Part shown: positions 41,544 to 51,077 of the stretch, in pieces
Position numbering within the stretch: the first letter of the stretch is position 1
Layout of the letters: each line of letters starts with the position of its first letter
Source of the DNA: JAZGGS01 sp963714405
Lineage (GTDB): Bacteria; Bacteroidota; Ignavibacteria; Ignavibacteriales; Ignavibacteriaceae
NCBI GenBank assembly: GCA_963714405.1
Contig: CAVQOH010000002.1
Span: 62,001 to 126,000 of the forward strand
Length of the DNA: 64,000 nt
Reading direction: 5' to 3'
The notes under the pieces: generated by a model
What the model saw: the letters and a program-made list of their open reading frames with translations, nothing else
Database searches by the model: none
What the model was told of the DNA's origin: nothing
Translations under genes and position numbers: made by a program

Positions 41544-43685
41544 CTATTTATTCATGCCTCCATTAACTATTTCGTCTCTTAATCTCTGAGCCTTATACAA
41601 TTTACTAATCGCTTCAAACATGCCATTAGCGGTAACACATACCGTTCTGTTCGCCTCAGTGGTATAAATATACCTGTTTGGTAAGCTTTCAATATTTCCA
41701 TCGAATGCAAGTCCTACAACTTCACCATCAGTGTTAATTACAGCGCTGCCGGAATTACCGCCAATTATATCACTAGTGCTAATAAAATTCAGAGTTGTGG
41801 ATGGATCAAATTCTTCAGGTAAATTTTCCCAATATATGGGTAAGTTGAAGGGAAATTTTTTATCAAAGGAATAATACCTGTCCAGGGATCCGTAAAAAGT
41901 TGTTTTGTAAGGAGCTCTGGTTCCATTATAGTCATAACCTTTCACAATTCCATCAGATATCCTTAGACTAAAAGTTGCATCCGGTGGAACTGCATCCCCA
42001 TAAACAGCATACAATGCTTCTCCAAGAAGCTGGTTGTTAATATCATCTTTATCTTCAAGTGATGAGTTAAGCTCTTCCATTTTATTTAATTCATCTCTTG
42101 TTTGAAGCACAAAATAAATAAAAGGATCATCAGAATTTAGAATAGCTTCCGCCCCTTTATTTATAAGCTCCATCACTTGCTCGGCTGTAGTAATAACTGA
42201 ATTTTGTAAAATGTAATTAACAGCATGGTTCCCTTTTTTACCGTCTAGCATTTTTCGTGAAATTTCATTTTCCTCATCTAAATTATCAATTAAAACATTA
42301 ACCTGAACCAGTAATAATTTATCTTCAAGGTTTTTATTAAAATCATCTGGAAAAATATTTTTTATTGTCTGTTCAAGATTTTTTTCTGTGTAGTCTTCGT
42401 CGCGTTCATCTTCAGGAAGTTTTAATTGTTCTGCAAGATTTATAAGATCCTCTGCTATAAAAAAATACTTTGGTGAATAATAGCGACTTATATTGTAAGC
42501 AAATATTTTTCTGCCAAACTTAGCGGCTTGCTGTCTTCCGAATTCAATTTCTTTCCAAACATGACCATATTTTTCATTTAATTGCAGATTATTTTGTACT
42601 GCTTCCTTAAAAGTATTTTCAAAATCTTTTTTCCTGGCCATTAAAATCTGATCCAGTAAAGCTTTGTATGTTCCCTCGTAAACTTTTAATCTATTACCAA
42701 CTGAATATAATCTGGCAATTAATTTTGTATCCTTAGCTTCATCCTCAGAAACCTGCTCATAGTAGATTTTGTAAAGATCCTTCAGCATTTTTGTCAGCAT
42801 AGGATAGCGAATATCCCGTGCATATTCAATTTGTGCTAACGTATGAATTCTATCTGTACTTCCGGGATTGCCAATTACAAATACCGGCTGGTCTTCCGTT
42901 ATGTCCTTGTGGCTCCATTTAAAAAAGTAATTTGATTTTACAGGATTTCCATCATCATCATAAGCACGCAAAAAAGCACAATCCAATCCATAACGTGGAT
43001 ACGTAAAGTTATCATAATCTCCACCCAGCTTTGCAACCCAAAGTTCAGGTACAAAAACCAGGCGAATATCATTGTACCGCTTATAACCATAAAGCGAAAA
43101 TTTTCCGCCCTCATAAAATGAGATTACACTAAAAATTAGTTCGGGATATTCATTTGCAGCGGTTGTTTTAATTTTATTAATTTTTTCATCACGAAATTCT
43201 TTTTTCTCTGAATCAGTTTTGCCTTCAGCCATTGCAGAAAGAACTTCACTTGTAATATCTTTAATAATCATTAGTTGATCAACAAATAAACCATCCATCA
43301 CCCTTTCACCATCTATAGATTCTGCAAAAAAACCATTGCTTAAAATATCTTCTCCTTCCTTATTCAGATTTCCTAATCTTCCTCTAACACAATGATGATT
43401 CGTCATTATTAATCCATCTGCAGAAACAAATGATGCAGAACAACCATTCCCCAATCGTAATGCTGATTTCCTTGCTTCTTCCAGCCATTTAGCTGAAGGA
43501 ATAAAATCATATTCCTTCTTAAAATATTCCAACGGTGGATTTTCAAAAGTCCACATTTTCCCCATATCAAATTCTTGCGCTTTGATAGTATCAAGGTTCA
43601 ACCCATAGTACTGCTGCGAAAATAAATTGTTGAAAAAAATAAATATTTGCAACAATACAGCTGGTAAGAATATTTTTATTTTCAT
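41544..43685 (-). CDS. S46-family dipeptidyl-peptidase (DPP7-like)
   Basis: A 713-residue periplasmic serine exopeptidase, releasing N-terminal dipeptides. Signal peptide MKIKIFLPAVLLQIFIFFNN is clear. Catalytic residues of the chymotrypsin-like fold: His in TNHHCV near residue 95, Asp in GGDYDNFTYPRYG, and Ser in GGNSGSAV near residue 642. Counting 18 residues on from the Ser gives a Gly (in FDGN), the position that is Gly in DPP7 (hydrophobic P1) and Arg in DPP11 (acidic P1). The family is characteristic of non-sugar-fermenting Bacteroidota. Gene is single, opposite to the quinone-reductase-like gene. Confidence 0.93.
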   Translation of the reverse strand: MKIKIFLPAVLLQIFIFFNNLFSQQYYGLNLDTIKAQEFDMGKMWTFENPPLEYFKKEYDFIPSAKWLEEARKSALRLGNGCSASFVSADGLIMTNHHCVRGRLGNLNKEGEDILSNGFFAESIDGERVMDGLFVDQLMIIKDITSEVLSAMAEGKTDSEKKEFRDEKINKIKTTAANEYPELIFSVISFYEGGKFSLYGYKRYNDIRLVFVPELWVAKLGGDYDNFTYPRYGLDCAFLRAYDDDGNPVKSNYFFKWSHKDITEDQPVFVIGNPGSTDRIHTLAQIEYARDIRYPMLTKMLKDLYKIYYEQVSEDEAKDTKLIARLYSVGNRLKVYEGTYKALLDQILMARKKDFENTFKEAVQNNLQLNEKYGHVWKEIEFGRQQAAKFGRKIFAYNISRYYSPKYFFIAEDLINLAEQLKLPEDERDEDYTEKNLEQTIKNIFPDDFNKNLEDKLLLVQVNVLIDNLDEENEISRKMLDGKKGNHAVNYILQNSVITTAEQVMELINKGAEAILNSDDPFIYFVLQTRDELNKMEELNSSLEDKDDINNQLLGEALYAVYGDAVPPDATFSLRISDGIVKGYDYNGTRAPYKTTFYGSLDRYYSFDKKFPFNLPIYWENLPEEFDPSTTLNFISTSDIIGGNSGSAVINTDGEVVGLAFDGNIESLPNRYIYTTEANRTVCVTANGMFEAISKLYKAQRLRDEIVNGGMNK

Positions 43686-43708
43686 TTTAATTCCGGTTTT
43701 TTGATATT

Positions 43709-43716
43709 TAATTTTG
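43709..43716 (+). promoter_or_regulatory. Possible -7 element before the quinone-reductase-like gene
   Basis: TAATTTTG matches TAnnTTTG, 50 bases before the ATG at 43767. No convincing -33 element at the usual spacing, so this is a weak call. Confidence 0.35.
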
Positions 43717-43766
43717 ATAAATAAACTTAAACAGTAAAATATATTTCTCCAAAAAGTATATGAAGA

Positions 43767-44783
43767 ATGGATAGAAAAGTTTACAGAATTATTAAAGCCG
43801 GTTCACTTAGTAACCTTAAATTAGTTAATGAGCTACTTGCTGAACCTTCCGAAGAAGAAATAACAGTTGAAGTAAAAACCATCGGATTTAACTTTGCTGA
43901 TCTTTTTGCAATACAGGGTTTATACAGCGCAACACCAAAAGGCAGCTTTATACCCGGTTTAGAATTTGCAGGAACAGTTATTAAAAAAGGTAAAAACGTT
44001 TCAATTCTTCAAATTGGCGATAAAGTTATGGGAGTAATTAAGTTTGGTGCATACGCTACGCATGTAAATATTGATTACAGATATGCTCAAAAACTTCCTG
44101 TTGAATGGTCTTTCGAAGAAGGTGCTTCTTTCATTGTGCAATCCCTAACAGCATACTATGCACTTCTGGAACTTGCATCTATTAAAGAAAACGATATTGT
44201 GTTAGTTCACAGTGCTGCTGGTGGAGTTGGTATTTATGCAAACCGCATTGCTAAAAAATTTAATGCTTATACAATTGGTACCATTGGTACAAGTTCTAAA
44301 ATTGATTTTTTAAAAAACGAAAGATACGATGAAGTAATTGTTAGGAACAGAAATTTTAATGGAAAATTAAAGGATATTTTGCAAAACAGAAAACTTAATA
44401 TTGTTTTGGATTCAGTCGGAGGAAAAATTTTTAAAGAAAGTTTTAGACAACTTTCACCTAGTGGAAGAATTATTGTATACGGAGGCGCACAGTTCATGTC
44501 TAAAACTTCAAGGCCAAATTATGTTAAACTAATTTATAAATACTTATCCAGGCCAAAAGTTGATCCACTTTCGCTTACAGATACAAATCGCTCGGTTATG
44601 GGTTTTAATTTGATTTATTTATGGAATAAACCAGAAGAGATGAAAAGGATGATCAGAAACATTAGAGATATGGATCTAAAAAAACCATATGTGGGTAATG
44701 TTTTTCCTTTTAACGATTTACCAAAAGCACTTAGACATTTTCAATCCGGCAAAACAATTGGTAAAGTCGTTGTAAAAATTTGA
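43767..44783 (+). CDS. Medium-chain dehydrogenase/reductase, quinone-oxidoreductase type
   Basis: A 338-residue zinc-free MDR-superfamily enzyme, similar in layout to NADPH:quinone reductase and VAT-1-like proteins. The catalytic half shows GFNFADLFAIQGLYSATP and PGLEFAGTVIKKG, without the Cys/His zinc ligands of alcohol dehydrogenases. The Rossmann half has VLVHSAAGGVGIYANRIAKK with the AAGGVG dinucleotide-binding loop, then GTIGTSSK and VLDSVGG. The likely reaction is NADPH-dependent reduction of a quinone or enone; the substrate is unknown. Confidence 0.88.
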   Translation: MDRKVYRIIKAGSLSNLKLVNELLAEPSEEEITVEVKTIGFNFADLFAIQGLYSATPKGSFIPGLEFAGTVIKKGKNVSILQIGDKVMGVIKFGAYATHVNIDYRYAQKLPVEWSFEEGASFIVQSLTAYYALLELASIKENDIVLVHSAAGGVGIYANRIAKKFNAYTIGTIGTSSKIDFLKNERYDEVIVRNRNFNGKLKDILQNRKLNIVLDSVGGKIFKESFRQLSPSGRIIVYGGAQFMSKTSRPNYVKLIYKYLSRPKVDPLSLTDTNRSVMGFNLIYLWNKPEEMKRMIRNIRDMDLKKPYVGNVFPFNDLPKALRHFQSGKTIGKVVVKI

Positions 44784-44788
44784 AACAT

Positions 44789-44814
44789 TTCCCTCCTCAA
44801 ATAAGAAGAGGGAA
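44789..44814. terminator. Weak hairpin between convergent genes
   Basis: TTCCCTC pairs with GAGGGAA across a 12-base loop, between the MDR gene stop and the mscS stop. No long T tract follows; a weak bidirectional terminator is possible. Confidence 0.5.
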
Positions 44815-44826
44815 CGATTAATATCT

Positions 44827-45639
44827 TTATCCTTTGTGCTCGTAAATATGAACATCACGCTGTGGAAACGGAATGCTAATACCTTTTTTATCAAATTCAG
44901 TTTTCAATAGATGATTAACTTCAAAAAAAACACTCCAATAATCTTTTGTTTTGCACCAGGGTCTCACGGTTAAATCAATACTGCTATCACCAAAACCTTT
45001 AACTCCAACAAATGGAGCCGGATCTTTTAGAATTTTTGAGTGGCCATTTAAGAACTCTGTAATGGCATCAGTTGCATATTTAATATTTTCTCCATAGGAA
45101 ATTCCTATGGATATATCTACTCTTCTTATTTCTTTATATGTATAGTTTGTAATTTTTGCGCTGGTTATTACAGAGTTAGGAATTATCACCGTTTTATTAT
45201 CCATAGTTCTTATTTGAGTAGTAAATATCTGAATCTTTTCAACATATCCTTCTTCATCCGCTAACTTAACAAAATCATCAACTTTAAAAGGTCTGAAGAT
45301 TATTAGTAAAACGCCTGAAGCGAAATTTGATAAAGATCCCTGCAATGCTAAGCCAACTGCCAAACCTGCGGCACCCAGAATTGCAATAAAAGAAGTTGTT
45401 TCAATTCCTAATTTGCTCAATGCAGCAAGTATAACGATAGCAAGAAGTGCAAAGTATATAATGTTTACCATAAATTTTGAAAGTGTTTTATCAATTTCGC
45501 GTTTTGTAAACTGCTTTTCTAGTGTATTTCGGATTATTTTCGCAATCCATATTCCAATTAAAAGAATAAGAATCGCTGATATTAAACTTATGCCAAAATC
45601 AACAGCATACTGTTTCAGTTGTTCAATATTAATATTCAT
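44827..45639 (-). CDS. mscS: Small-conductance mechanosensitive channel MscS family
   Basis: A 270-residue membrane channel that opens under membrane tension to release osmolytes. Three membrane helices are visible; the pore-lining third one is GLAVGLALQGSLSNFASGVL with the Gly/Ala pattern of MscS, followed by IIFRPFKVDDFV and the cytoplasmic beta domain (VEKIQIFTTQIRTMDNKTVI, IPNSVITSAKITNYT). Length and domain order match MscS. It is the last gene of the minus-strand run with uvrA and the TrpF-like gene. Confidence 0.93.
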   Translation of the reverse strand: MNINIEQLKQYAVDFGISLISAILILLIGIWIAKIIRNTLEKQFTKREIDKTLSKFMVNIIYFALLAIVILAALSKLGIETTSFIAILGAAGLAVGLALQGSLSNFASGVLLIIFRPFKVDDFVKLADEEGYVEKIQIFTTQIRTMDNKTVIIPNSVITSAKITNYTYKEIRRVDISIGISYGENIKYATDAITEFLNGHSKILKDPAPFVGVKGFGDSSIDLTVRPWCKTKDYWSVFFEVNHLLKTEFDKKGISIPFPQRDVHIYEHKG

Positions 45640-45669
45640 ACCACCACCGCTCTTTATTTTTATTATTTA

Positions 45670-46329
45670 TTAATTAATGTTGTTTATTTTATTAAAGATT
45701 TCTTTTAGTAAATTTTCATCCAAAAATCCTTTTGTTCTAACTCCGCTGCAAATATCAACACCGTATGGATTAACCTCTTTTATTGCAGCTGATATATTTT
45801 CTGAATTTAATCCGCCTGCAAGAAAAACAGGAACATGCACAGAACTAACTATATTTTTACTAATTTTCCAATTGTGTGTTCTCCCAGTTCCACCCAATTG
45901 TTTTACAACTAGTTTTTCATTTCCCGAATCCAACAGTATAGAATCAACATATTTTTGTATTCTTAAAGCTTCGTTGATAGATTCTTCATTCTTAACATGA
46001 ATTACCTGCACAATTTGTAAATGAGGAAATCTTCGTTTAATTTTTTGGTATACATCAAGTTTAACGTAATCAACAAGTTGTACTGTATTTGTTTTACAGT
46101 TTTGAATCTGAGCAATTATTTCTTCAGAATTCAATTTACTTGTAAGAAGAAATGTATTAATTCCCGTTGGTATCTGCACAGCAATTTCTTCAATTTTACT
46201 TTGAGAAATCACACCCGGTCCGCTTGGCATTTCAGAAACTAATCCCACTGCAGTTGCACCGTACTTAATTGCAAGTTGTGCTTCTTTAAAAGATTGAATG
46301 CAACAAATTTTTACTTTTACTTTGCTCAC
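45670..46329 (-). CDS. TrpF-like (phosphoribosylanthranilate isomerase family) protein
   Basis: A 219-residue TIM-barrel of the phosphoribosylanthranilate isomerase family: KVKICCIQ at the start (the catalytic Cys position of KICG is kept), ILLDSGNEK with the conserved Asp, GGTGRTHNW and LAGGLNSENI near the phosphate site, and GVDICSGVRTKGFLDE. Several ligand residues differ: the usual SPR segment reads SEMPSGPGVIS (no Arg), and SGVE is SGVR. No other trp gene is nearby. It may be a TrpF with altered site, or a paralogue with another substrate. Its ATG overlaps the uvrA stop by four bases. Confidence 0.75.
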   Translation of the reverse strand: MSKVKVKICCIQSFKEAQLAIKYGATAVGLVSEMPSGPGVISQSKIEEIAVQIPTGINTFLLTSKLNSEEIIAQIQNCKTNTVQLVDYVKLDVYQKIKRRFPHLQIVQVIHVKNEESINEALRIQKYVDSILLDSGNEKLVVKQLGGTGRTHNWKISKNIVSSVHVPVFLAGGLNSENISAAIKEVNPYGVDICSGVRTKGFLDENLLKEIFNKINNIN

Positions 46330-49115
46330 TTATTATTAATTAAATAATTTTTAAGATACTGGCCTGTCCAGGATTGTTCAATTTCCATTATTTCTTCCGG
46401 TGTTCCTATTGCAACAATATTACCTCCGTTTTCACCTGCTTCCGGCCCTAAATCAATAATATGATCAGCACATTTAATTACTTCTAAATTATGTTCAATA
46501 ATAACTACAGAATTATTTCTCTCAATTAAAAGATTAAAACAATCTAAAAGTTTTGATATATCATCAAAGTGAAGACCAGTAGTTGGTTCATCAAATATAA
46601 ACAGCGTATGTTTAGTATCCCTGCTCGCTGCAAGATGTGCCGCGAGTTTCACTCGTTGCGCTTCTCCTCCGGAAAGAGTGTTAGATGGCTGACCTAATTT
46701 TATGTAGCCAAGCCCCACATCTGAAAGTACTTTTAAATACCTGCTGATTTTTTTATGGTCCTTAAAAAACTTAAAAGCCTCATCAACTGTCATCTCAAGA
46801 ACATCAACTAGATTTTTTTCTTTAAAAGTTATTTCTCTAATTTCCTTTTTAAAACGTGTTCCGCCGCATTCATCACAGGTAAGATAAAGATCAGCAAGGA
46901 ATTGCATTTCAACTTTAATAAATCCATCTCCTGAACAAGTTTCACATCTTCCACCCGGTACATTAAATGAAAAGTATCCTGGTTTATAACCTCTGGCTTT
47001 CGCCTGGTGGGTTGAAGCAAATAATTCCCTTATATGTTCAAATGCTTTAACATAACTGATTGGATTTGATCTTGGCGACTTACCTATTGGTGATTGATCA
47101 ACGATTTCAATTTCATCTATAAACTGAGTGCCGTTTATTTCACTAAACTTCCCTATAGTTGGAGGAGCCATTCCGAATTGCTTGGCAACACCCGCGTATA
47201 AAATATTATGAATAAGTGTGCTTTTACCTGAACCACTAACTCCCGTAACAACAACAAATTTGTTCAAAGGAATATCAACATCTATGCTTTTAAGGTTATG
47301 CTGTTCAGCCCCTACAATTTCAATTTTTTTAGTTCTTTTTTTATTTCTTCTTTTAGGCACAGGAATTTTAACTTCACCCCTCAAATATTTTGCGGTTAAT
47401 GATTTTTTATTCTTTAGAATTTCTTTGAACGATCCTGATGCAATGAGCTCTCCTCCGTGTATTCCTGCTCGCGGTCCCATATCATAAATAAGATCGGCAT
47501 TTTCCATCATTTCCGAATCGTGTTCTACAACAAGTACTGTATTACCAATATCTCTAAGATTTTTTAGCAGTTTTATTAATTTATTATTGTCTCTTGGATG
47601 AAGACCAATTGTGGGTTCATCCAAAACGTAAAGTGTTCCAACAAGTGATGATCCAAGCGAAGTTGCTAAATTTATTCGTTGAGTTTCCCCACCTGACAAT
47701 GTGCTGCTCAAACGATCCATCGTTAAGTAACCGATTCCAACGTTGTTAAGGAAAGAGAGGCGTTTAATAATCTCTTTGAGAACCCGGTCTCCAACCATGG
47801 AATCATATTTGGAAAGTTTAAGCTCTTCAAAAAATTTTAATGAATGCTCTATAGGAATTTTTATTACATCATAAATGGATTTTCCATCAATTTTTACTTG
47901 AAGAGCTTCTCTTCTTAAACGAGAGCCTTTGCAAGCTGTGCAAGTTGTATAACCTCTGTACCTGCTAAGTAAAACTCTTATGTGCATTTTATAAGTTTTA
48001 CTCTCAAGCTTTTCAAAAAATTTATTTATTCCTTTATATGTACCAAAACCTTTTTTAAGCAATTCAACTTGTTTTTCAGATAATTCTCTAAAAGGAATGT
48101 TTAGCGGAATACCAAATGCTTTTGCATTTTGAATTATTGCTCTAACGTGCTTGCTGTACTTTGCAGAGCGAAATGGTGCAATTGCTCCATCCATTATACT
48201 TAAATTAGGGTTTGGAACAACCAGGTTCATATCTATGCCAATAGTTTTACCAAATCCCTGGCAAACCGGGCATGCACCGAATGGATTGTTGAAAGAGAAA
48301 AATCGAGGTTCGGGTTCTTCATATTTTATACCACAACATTCATAAAACTTATTAAACTCTTTCATCTCCCCGGGTTCTGCATTTATGATAACTAACCGGT
48401 TTTCACCTTCCTTAAAGGTAATTTCTATAGTATCAGAAAGTTTTTCCCTGATTTTTCCTTTTTCTGTTTTAAATCGCTCAATAATAACTTTAATATCACT
48501 TTTCTTTTTCGGTAATACTTCGTTTTCATTAAGATCAACTAAAACATTATTGAAGTAAATCCTGAAGAATCCTCTTTTTTTAAGAAAATCAACTTCTTCT
48601 TTAATTGAATGACCTTTGTGCTCATGAAGTGGAAATCCAATATAGAATTTTGCCCCTTCAGGTTGTGCTTCAAGCCAGCGAGTAACGGTTCCCGTTGTAG
48701 CACGTTTAACTTCTTTACCGCATTCAAAACAAATAGTTTTTCCTATACGTGCATAAAGTAAACGAAGATAATCATAAACTTCTGTTGTGGTTCCAACCGT
48801 AGAACGAGGATTGCGTGCACCTGTTTTTTGTTCTATTGCAACTGCTGGAGATATTCCCTGAATGAAATCAACATCTGGCTTATTCATTCTTTCTAAAAAC
48901 TGGCGTGCATAGGATGATAAGCTTTCAACATATCTTCTCTGCCCTTCCGCATAAATCGTATCGAAAACAAGTGAAGATTTCCCGCTGCCGCTAACTCCTG
49001 TAAAAACAACCAATTTATTTCGCGGAATTTCAAAACTGAGGTTTTTAAGATTATGCTCGCGGGCTCCTTTAACAATTATTTTTTTGCTGTTTGTATTTAT
49101 TCTTTTTTTTGCCAT
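46326..49115 (-). CDS. uvrA: Excinuclease ABC subunit A (UvrA)
   Basis: UvrA finds bulky DNA lesions and loads UvrB in nucleotide excision repair. The 929-residue protein has two ATPase modules, each with GVSGSGKS (in VFTGVSGSGKSSLVFDTIYA and VVTGVSGSGKSTLIHNILYA), signatures LSGGETQR and LSGGEAQR, and Walker B LYVLDEPTIGLHP and LFIFDEPTTGLHF. Zinc-module Cys pairs (CFECGK, CETCSGDG, CDECGG) are present. Length fits the family. It lies upstream of the TrpF-like and mscS genes. Confidence 0.97.
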   Translation of the reverse strand: MAKKRINTNSKKIIVKGAREHNLKNLSFEIPRNKLVVFTGVSGSGKSSLVFDTIYAEGQRRYVESLSSYARQFLERMNKPDVDFIQGISPAVAIEQKTGARNPRSTVGTTTEVYDYLRLLYARIGKTICFECGKEVKRATTGTVTRWLEAQPEGAKFYIGFPLHEHKGHSIKEEVDFLKKRGFFRIYFNNVLVDLNENEVLPKKKSDIKVIIERFKTEKGKIREKLSDTIEITFKEGENRLVIINAEPGEMKEFNKFYECCGIKYEEPEPRFFSFNNPFGACPVCQGFGKTIGIDMNLVVPNPNLSIMDGAIAPFRSAKYSKHVRAIIQNAKAFGIPLNIPFRELSEKQVELLKKGFGTYKGINKFFEKLESKTYKMHIRVLLSRYRGYTTCTACKGSRLRREALQVKIDGKSIYDVIKIPIEHSLKFFEELKLSKYDSMVGDRVLKEIIKRLSFLNNVGIGYLTMDRLSSTLSGGETQRINLATSLGSSLVGTLYVLDEPTIGLHPRDNNKLIKLLKNLRDIGNTVLVVEHDSEMMENADLIYDMGPRAGIHGGELIASGSFKEILKNKKSLTAKYLRGEVKIPVPKRRNKKRTKKIEIVGAEQHNLKSIDVDIPLNKFVVVTGVSGSGKSTLIHNILYAGVAKQFGMAPPTIGKFSEINGTQFIDEIEIVDQSPIGKSPRSNPISYVKAFEHIRELFASTHQAKARGYKPGYFSFNVPGGRCETCSGDGFIKVEMQFLADLYLTCDECGGTRFKKEIREITFKEKNLVDVLEMTVDEAFKFFKDHKKISRYLKVLSDVGLGYIKLGQPSNTLSGGEAQRVKLAAHLAASRDTKHTLFIFDEPTTGLHFDDISKLLDCFNLLIERNNSVVIIEHNLEVIKCADHIIDLGPEAGENGGNIVAIGTPEEIMEIEQSWTGQYLKNYLINNK

Positions 49116-49298
49116 TCGGGAATAAGCTGGAATTGAATTTGAATTTTAAGTTCTTAATTTAAGAAATTATTTATTATCAGATGATTAAAATATTGGGTAG
49201 TTGCTATGCAGCAGCATCACTGATTTAAGTTAAAATTAATGAAAGATATAATCTGCGAGGGAGTTTACAATTATTTAACCGATTCAATCTAAACAGAA

Positions 49299-50330
49299 CT
49301 ATTTATTTGCTTCATCTAAACTTTTCAACTGTTCAATTTTTCTATCAAGCAATTCAATCTTTTCATTTAATTCCTGAGTCTTTTCATCCAAAATATCCTC
49401 GTATTCCTCCGCATCCCAGTAACCTCTATCTTCAAAGTAACCTTTAAAAAGCCAGTTATGTTTTAGTGCTTCCATATTTTCTACAAGCTTACCAGCGGCT
49501 AAACGTGATTGTTCTGTTACATCACGTAAATTTGCAAGAACCTCAGTGATTGAAGAATCTTCGGAAGTGCCCTCTACAAGTAAAGAGCCAATTACACCTT
49601 TACCGCTTTTAACATCAGTAAAGAGTGAATCAAAATTAGCAACAAGATTGTTAACATTATTAACCACTGATGCAACACCTACACCAAGAACATTAAATTG
49701 TTCGGTTAGACTATTAAGCTCTCCGGTTATTGATAATAAACTTTTATCAGCAGATTTTGTAAGATTGGCTGCAGCATAGTAAAGTTCCTCATCATTTATA
49801 ATTTTACCAATTGTACCTTCACCATGATTTATTTTATACACGATACCTGATAAATTTTCTGCCATCTCTTTTGTATATGCCATAATGCCTTGTGTTTCTT
49901 CAATAATATCAGCAAAGCTAACTGGTTCTTTTGATAAAATTTTGCCGCCATCTTTAACCTGTTCAGATATTCCACTTCCCATCTCAAGTGAAACAAACTT
50001 GTTACCTACCAATCCTTCGGTTTGGATTACAGCATAAGTATCTTTACGAATAAACTTTTCAATTTCAGTTAGCAATCTCATAGAAACTTCCAGAACGCTT
50101 ATTGTATCACCTATAATTTTTATGTCTTTTACGGCGCCAACATCTATACCGCTCAATCTTACGGGAGCACCTGTTCGTAAACCCTCTATATTATTAAAGT
50201 AAGCCTTGACAGTGTAAGTATCTTTAAAAAGTGCTTCTTTGTTACCAAGCATAAATATGCCAACAACCAGTAAAAAACTTCCAAGAAAAATAAAAATACC
50301 CAGCTTTGCACCGGCTATACCTTTTTTCAT
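49299..50330 (-). CDS. mlaD: MlaD-family (MCE) lipid-transport protein
   Basis: A 343-residue MCE-domain protein, anchored by an N-terminal helix (GIFIFLGSFLLVVGIFML). The MCE domain follows (YTVKAYFNNIEGLRTGAPVR, VRLSGIDVGAVKDIKI, GLVGNKFVSLEMG), then a long helical C-terminal part ending in a coiled coil (EKIELLDRKIEQLKSLDE). With MlaE and MlaF it forms an ABC-type machine moving phospholipids between inner and outer membranes. Order mlaE-mlaF-mlaD in 3 tight genes supports this. Confidence 0.9.
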   Translation of the reverse strand: MKKGIAGAKLGIFIFLGSFLLVVGIFMLGNKEALFKDTYTVKAYFNNIEGLRTGAPVRLSGIDVGAVKDIKIIGDTISVLEVSMRLLTEIEKFIRKDTYAVIQTEGLVGNKFVSLEMGSGISEQVKDGGKILSKEPVSFADIIEETQGIMAYTKEMAENLSGIVYKINHGEGTIGKIINDEELYYAAANLTKSADKSLLSITGELNSLTEQFNVLGVGVASVVNNVNNLVANFDSLFTDVKSGKGVIGSLLVEGTSEDSSITEVLANLRDVTEQSRLAAGKLVENMEALKHNWLFKGYFEDRGYWDAEEYEDILDEKTQELNEKIELLDRKIEQLKSLDEANK

Positions 50331-50332
50331 TT

Positions 50333-51076
50333 CTAACTCCTGTTGTTTTCTATTACTTCATCGCTGAAAAAGTTTTTTAGGAAAGGATCATCTGAAGTAA
50401 CTAATTCATCAATGTTTCCGCTTTGAATAATTTTACCATCTTCCAAAACAATTGCCCTGTCTGCTATAATTTTTGCACAAAGTATATCATGTGTTACTAC
50501 AATTGAAGTCATTTTGTAAGCTTTCTGCAATTCCAAGATCAGTGTACTGATTTCTTTAGAAGTTATGGGATCAAGTCCTGTTGTTGGTTCATCATAAAAC
50601 ATCAGTTTAGGATTTGTAACTATAGAACGAGCAAGACCAATCCTTTTCCTCATGCCTCCGGAAAGTTCAGATGGCATTTTATCAACCGCTTCTTCAAGCG
50701 ATACTGCATCTAGTACCTTATAAACTCTTTCATCAATTTCAGTCTGGGTCAGTTCAAAATTACGTTTAAGCGGAAACTCAAGATTTTCCCTAACACTCAT
50801 AGAATCATACAAAGCAGCACCCTGGAAGAGAAATCCAATTTCTTTACGAAGAATATTTAATTCTTTACTATTTAATTTAAGTACATCTTTACCATCAACT
50901 AAAATATTTCCTTCATCGGGTTCCATTAACCTGATTATACATTTTAACAAAACGCTTTTTCCAGTACCGCTTCTTCCAAAAACTACCATATTTTCTGCTT
51001 CATCAACTTTAAATGAAATCCCATCTAAAACTAGATTACTGTTAAACGATTTATGTAAATTAAATATTTCTACCAT
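50333..51076 (-). CDS. mlaF: Phospholipid ABC transporter ATPase MlaF
   Basis: ATPase of the Mla lipid-transport complex. The 247-residue protein has Walker A GRSGTGKSV near residue 36, Q-loop, signature ELSGGMRKR and Walker B LMFYDEPTTGLDP, with the LSGGM variant typical of the MlaF branch. It is 2 bases from mlaD and directly follows mlaE, so all three are translated together. Confidence 0.92.
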   Translation of the reverse strand: MVEIFNLHKSFNSNLVLDGISFKVDEAENMVVFGRSGTGKSVLLKCIIRLMEPDEGNILVDGKDVLKLNSKELNILRKEIGFLFQGAALYDSMSVRENLEFPLKRNFELTQTEIDERVYKVLDAVSLEEAVDKMPSELSGGMRKRIGLARSIVTNPKLMFYDEPTTGLDPITSKEISTLILELQKAYKMTSIVVTHDILCAKIIADRAIVLEDGKIIQSGNIDELVTSDDPFLKNFFSDEVIENNRS

Positions 51077-51077
51077 T

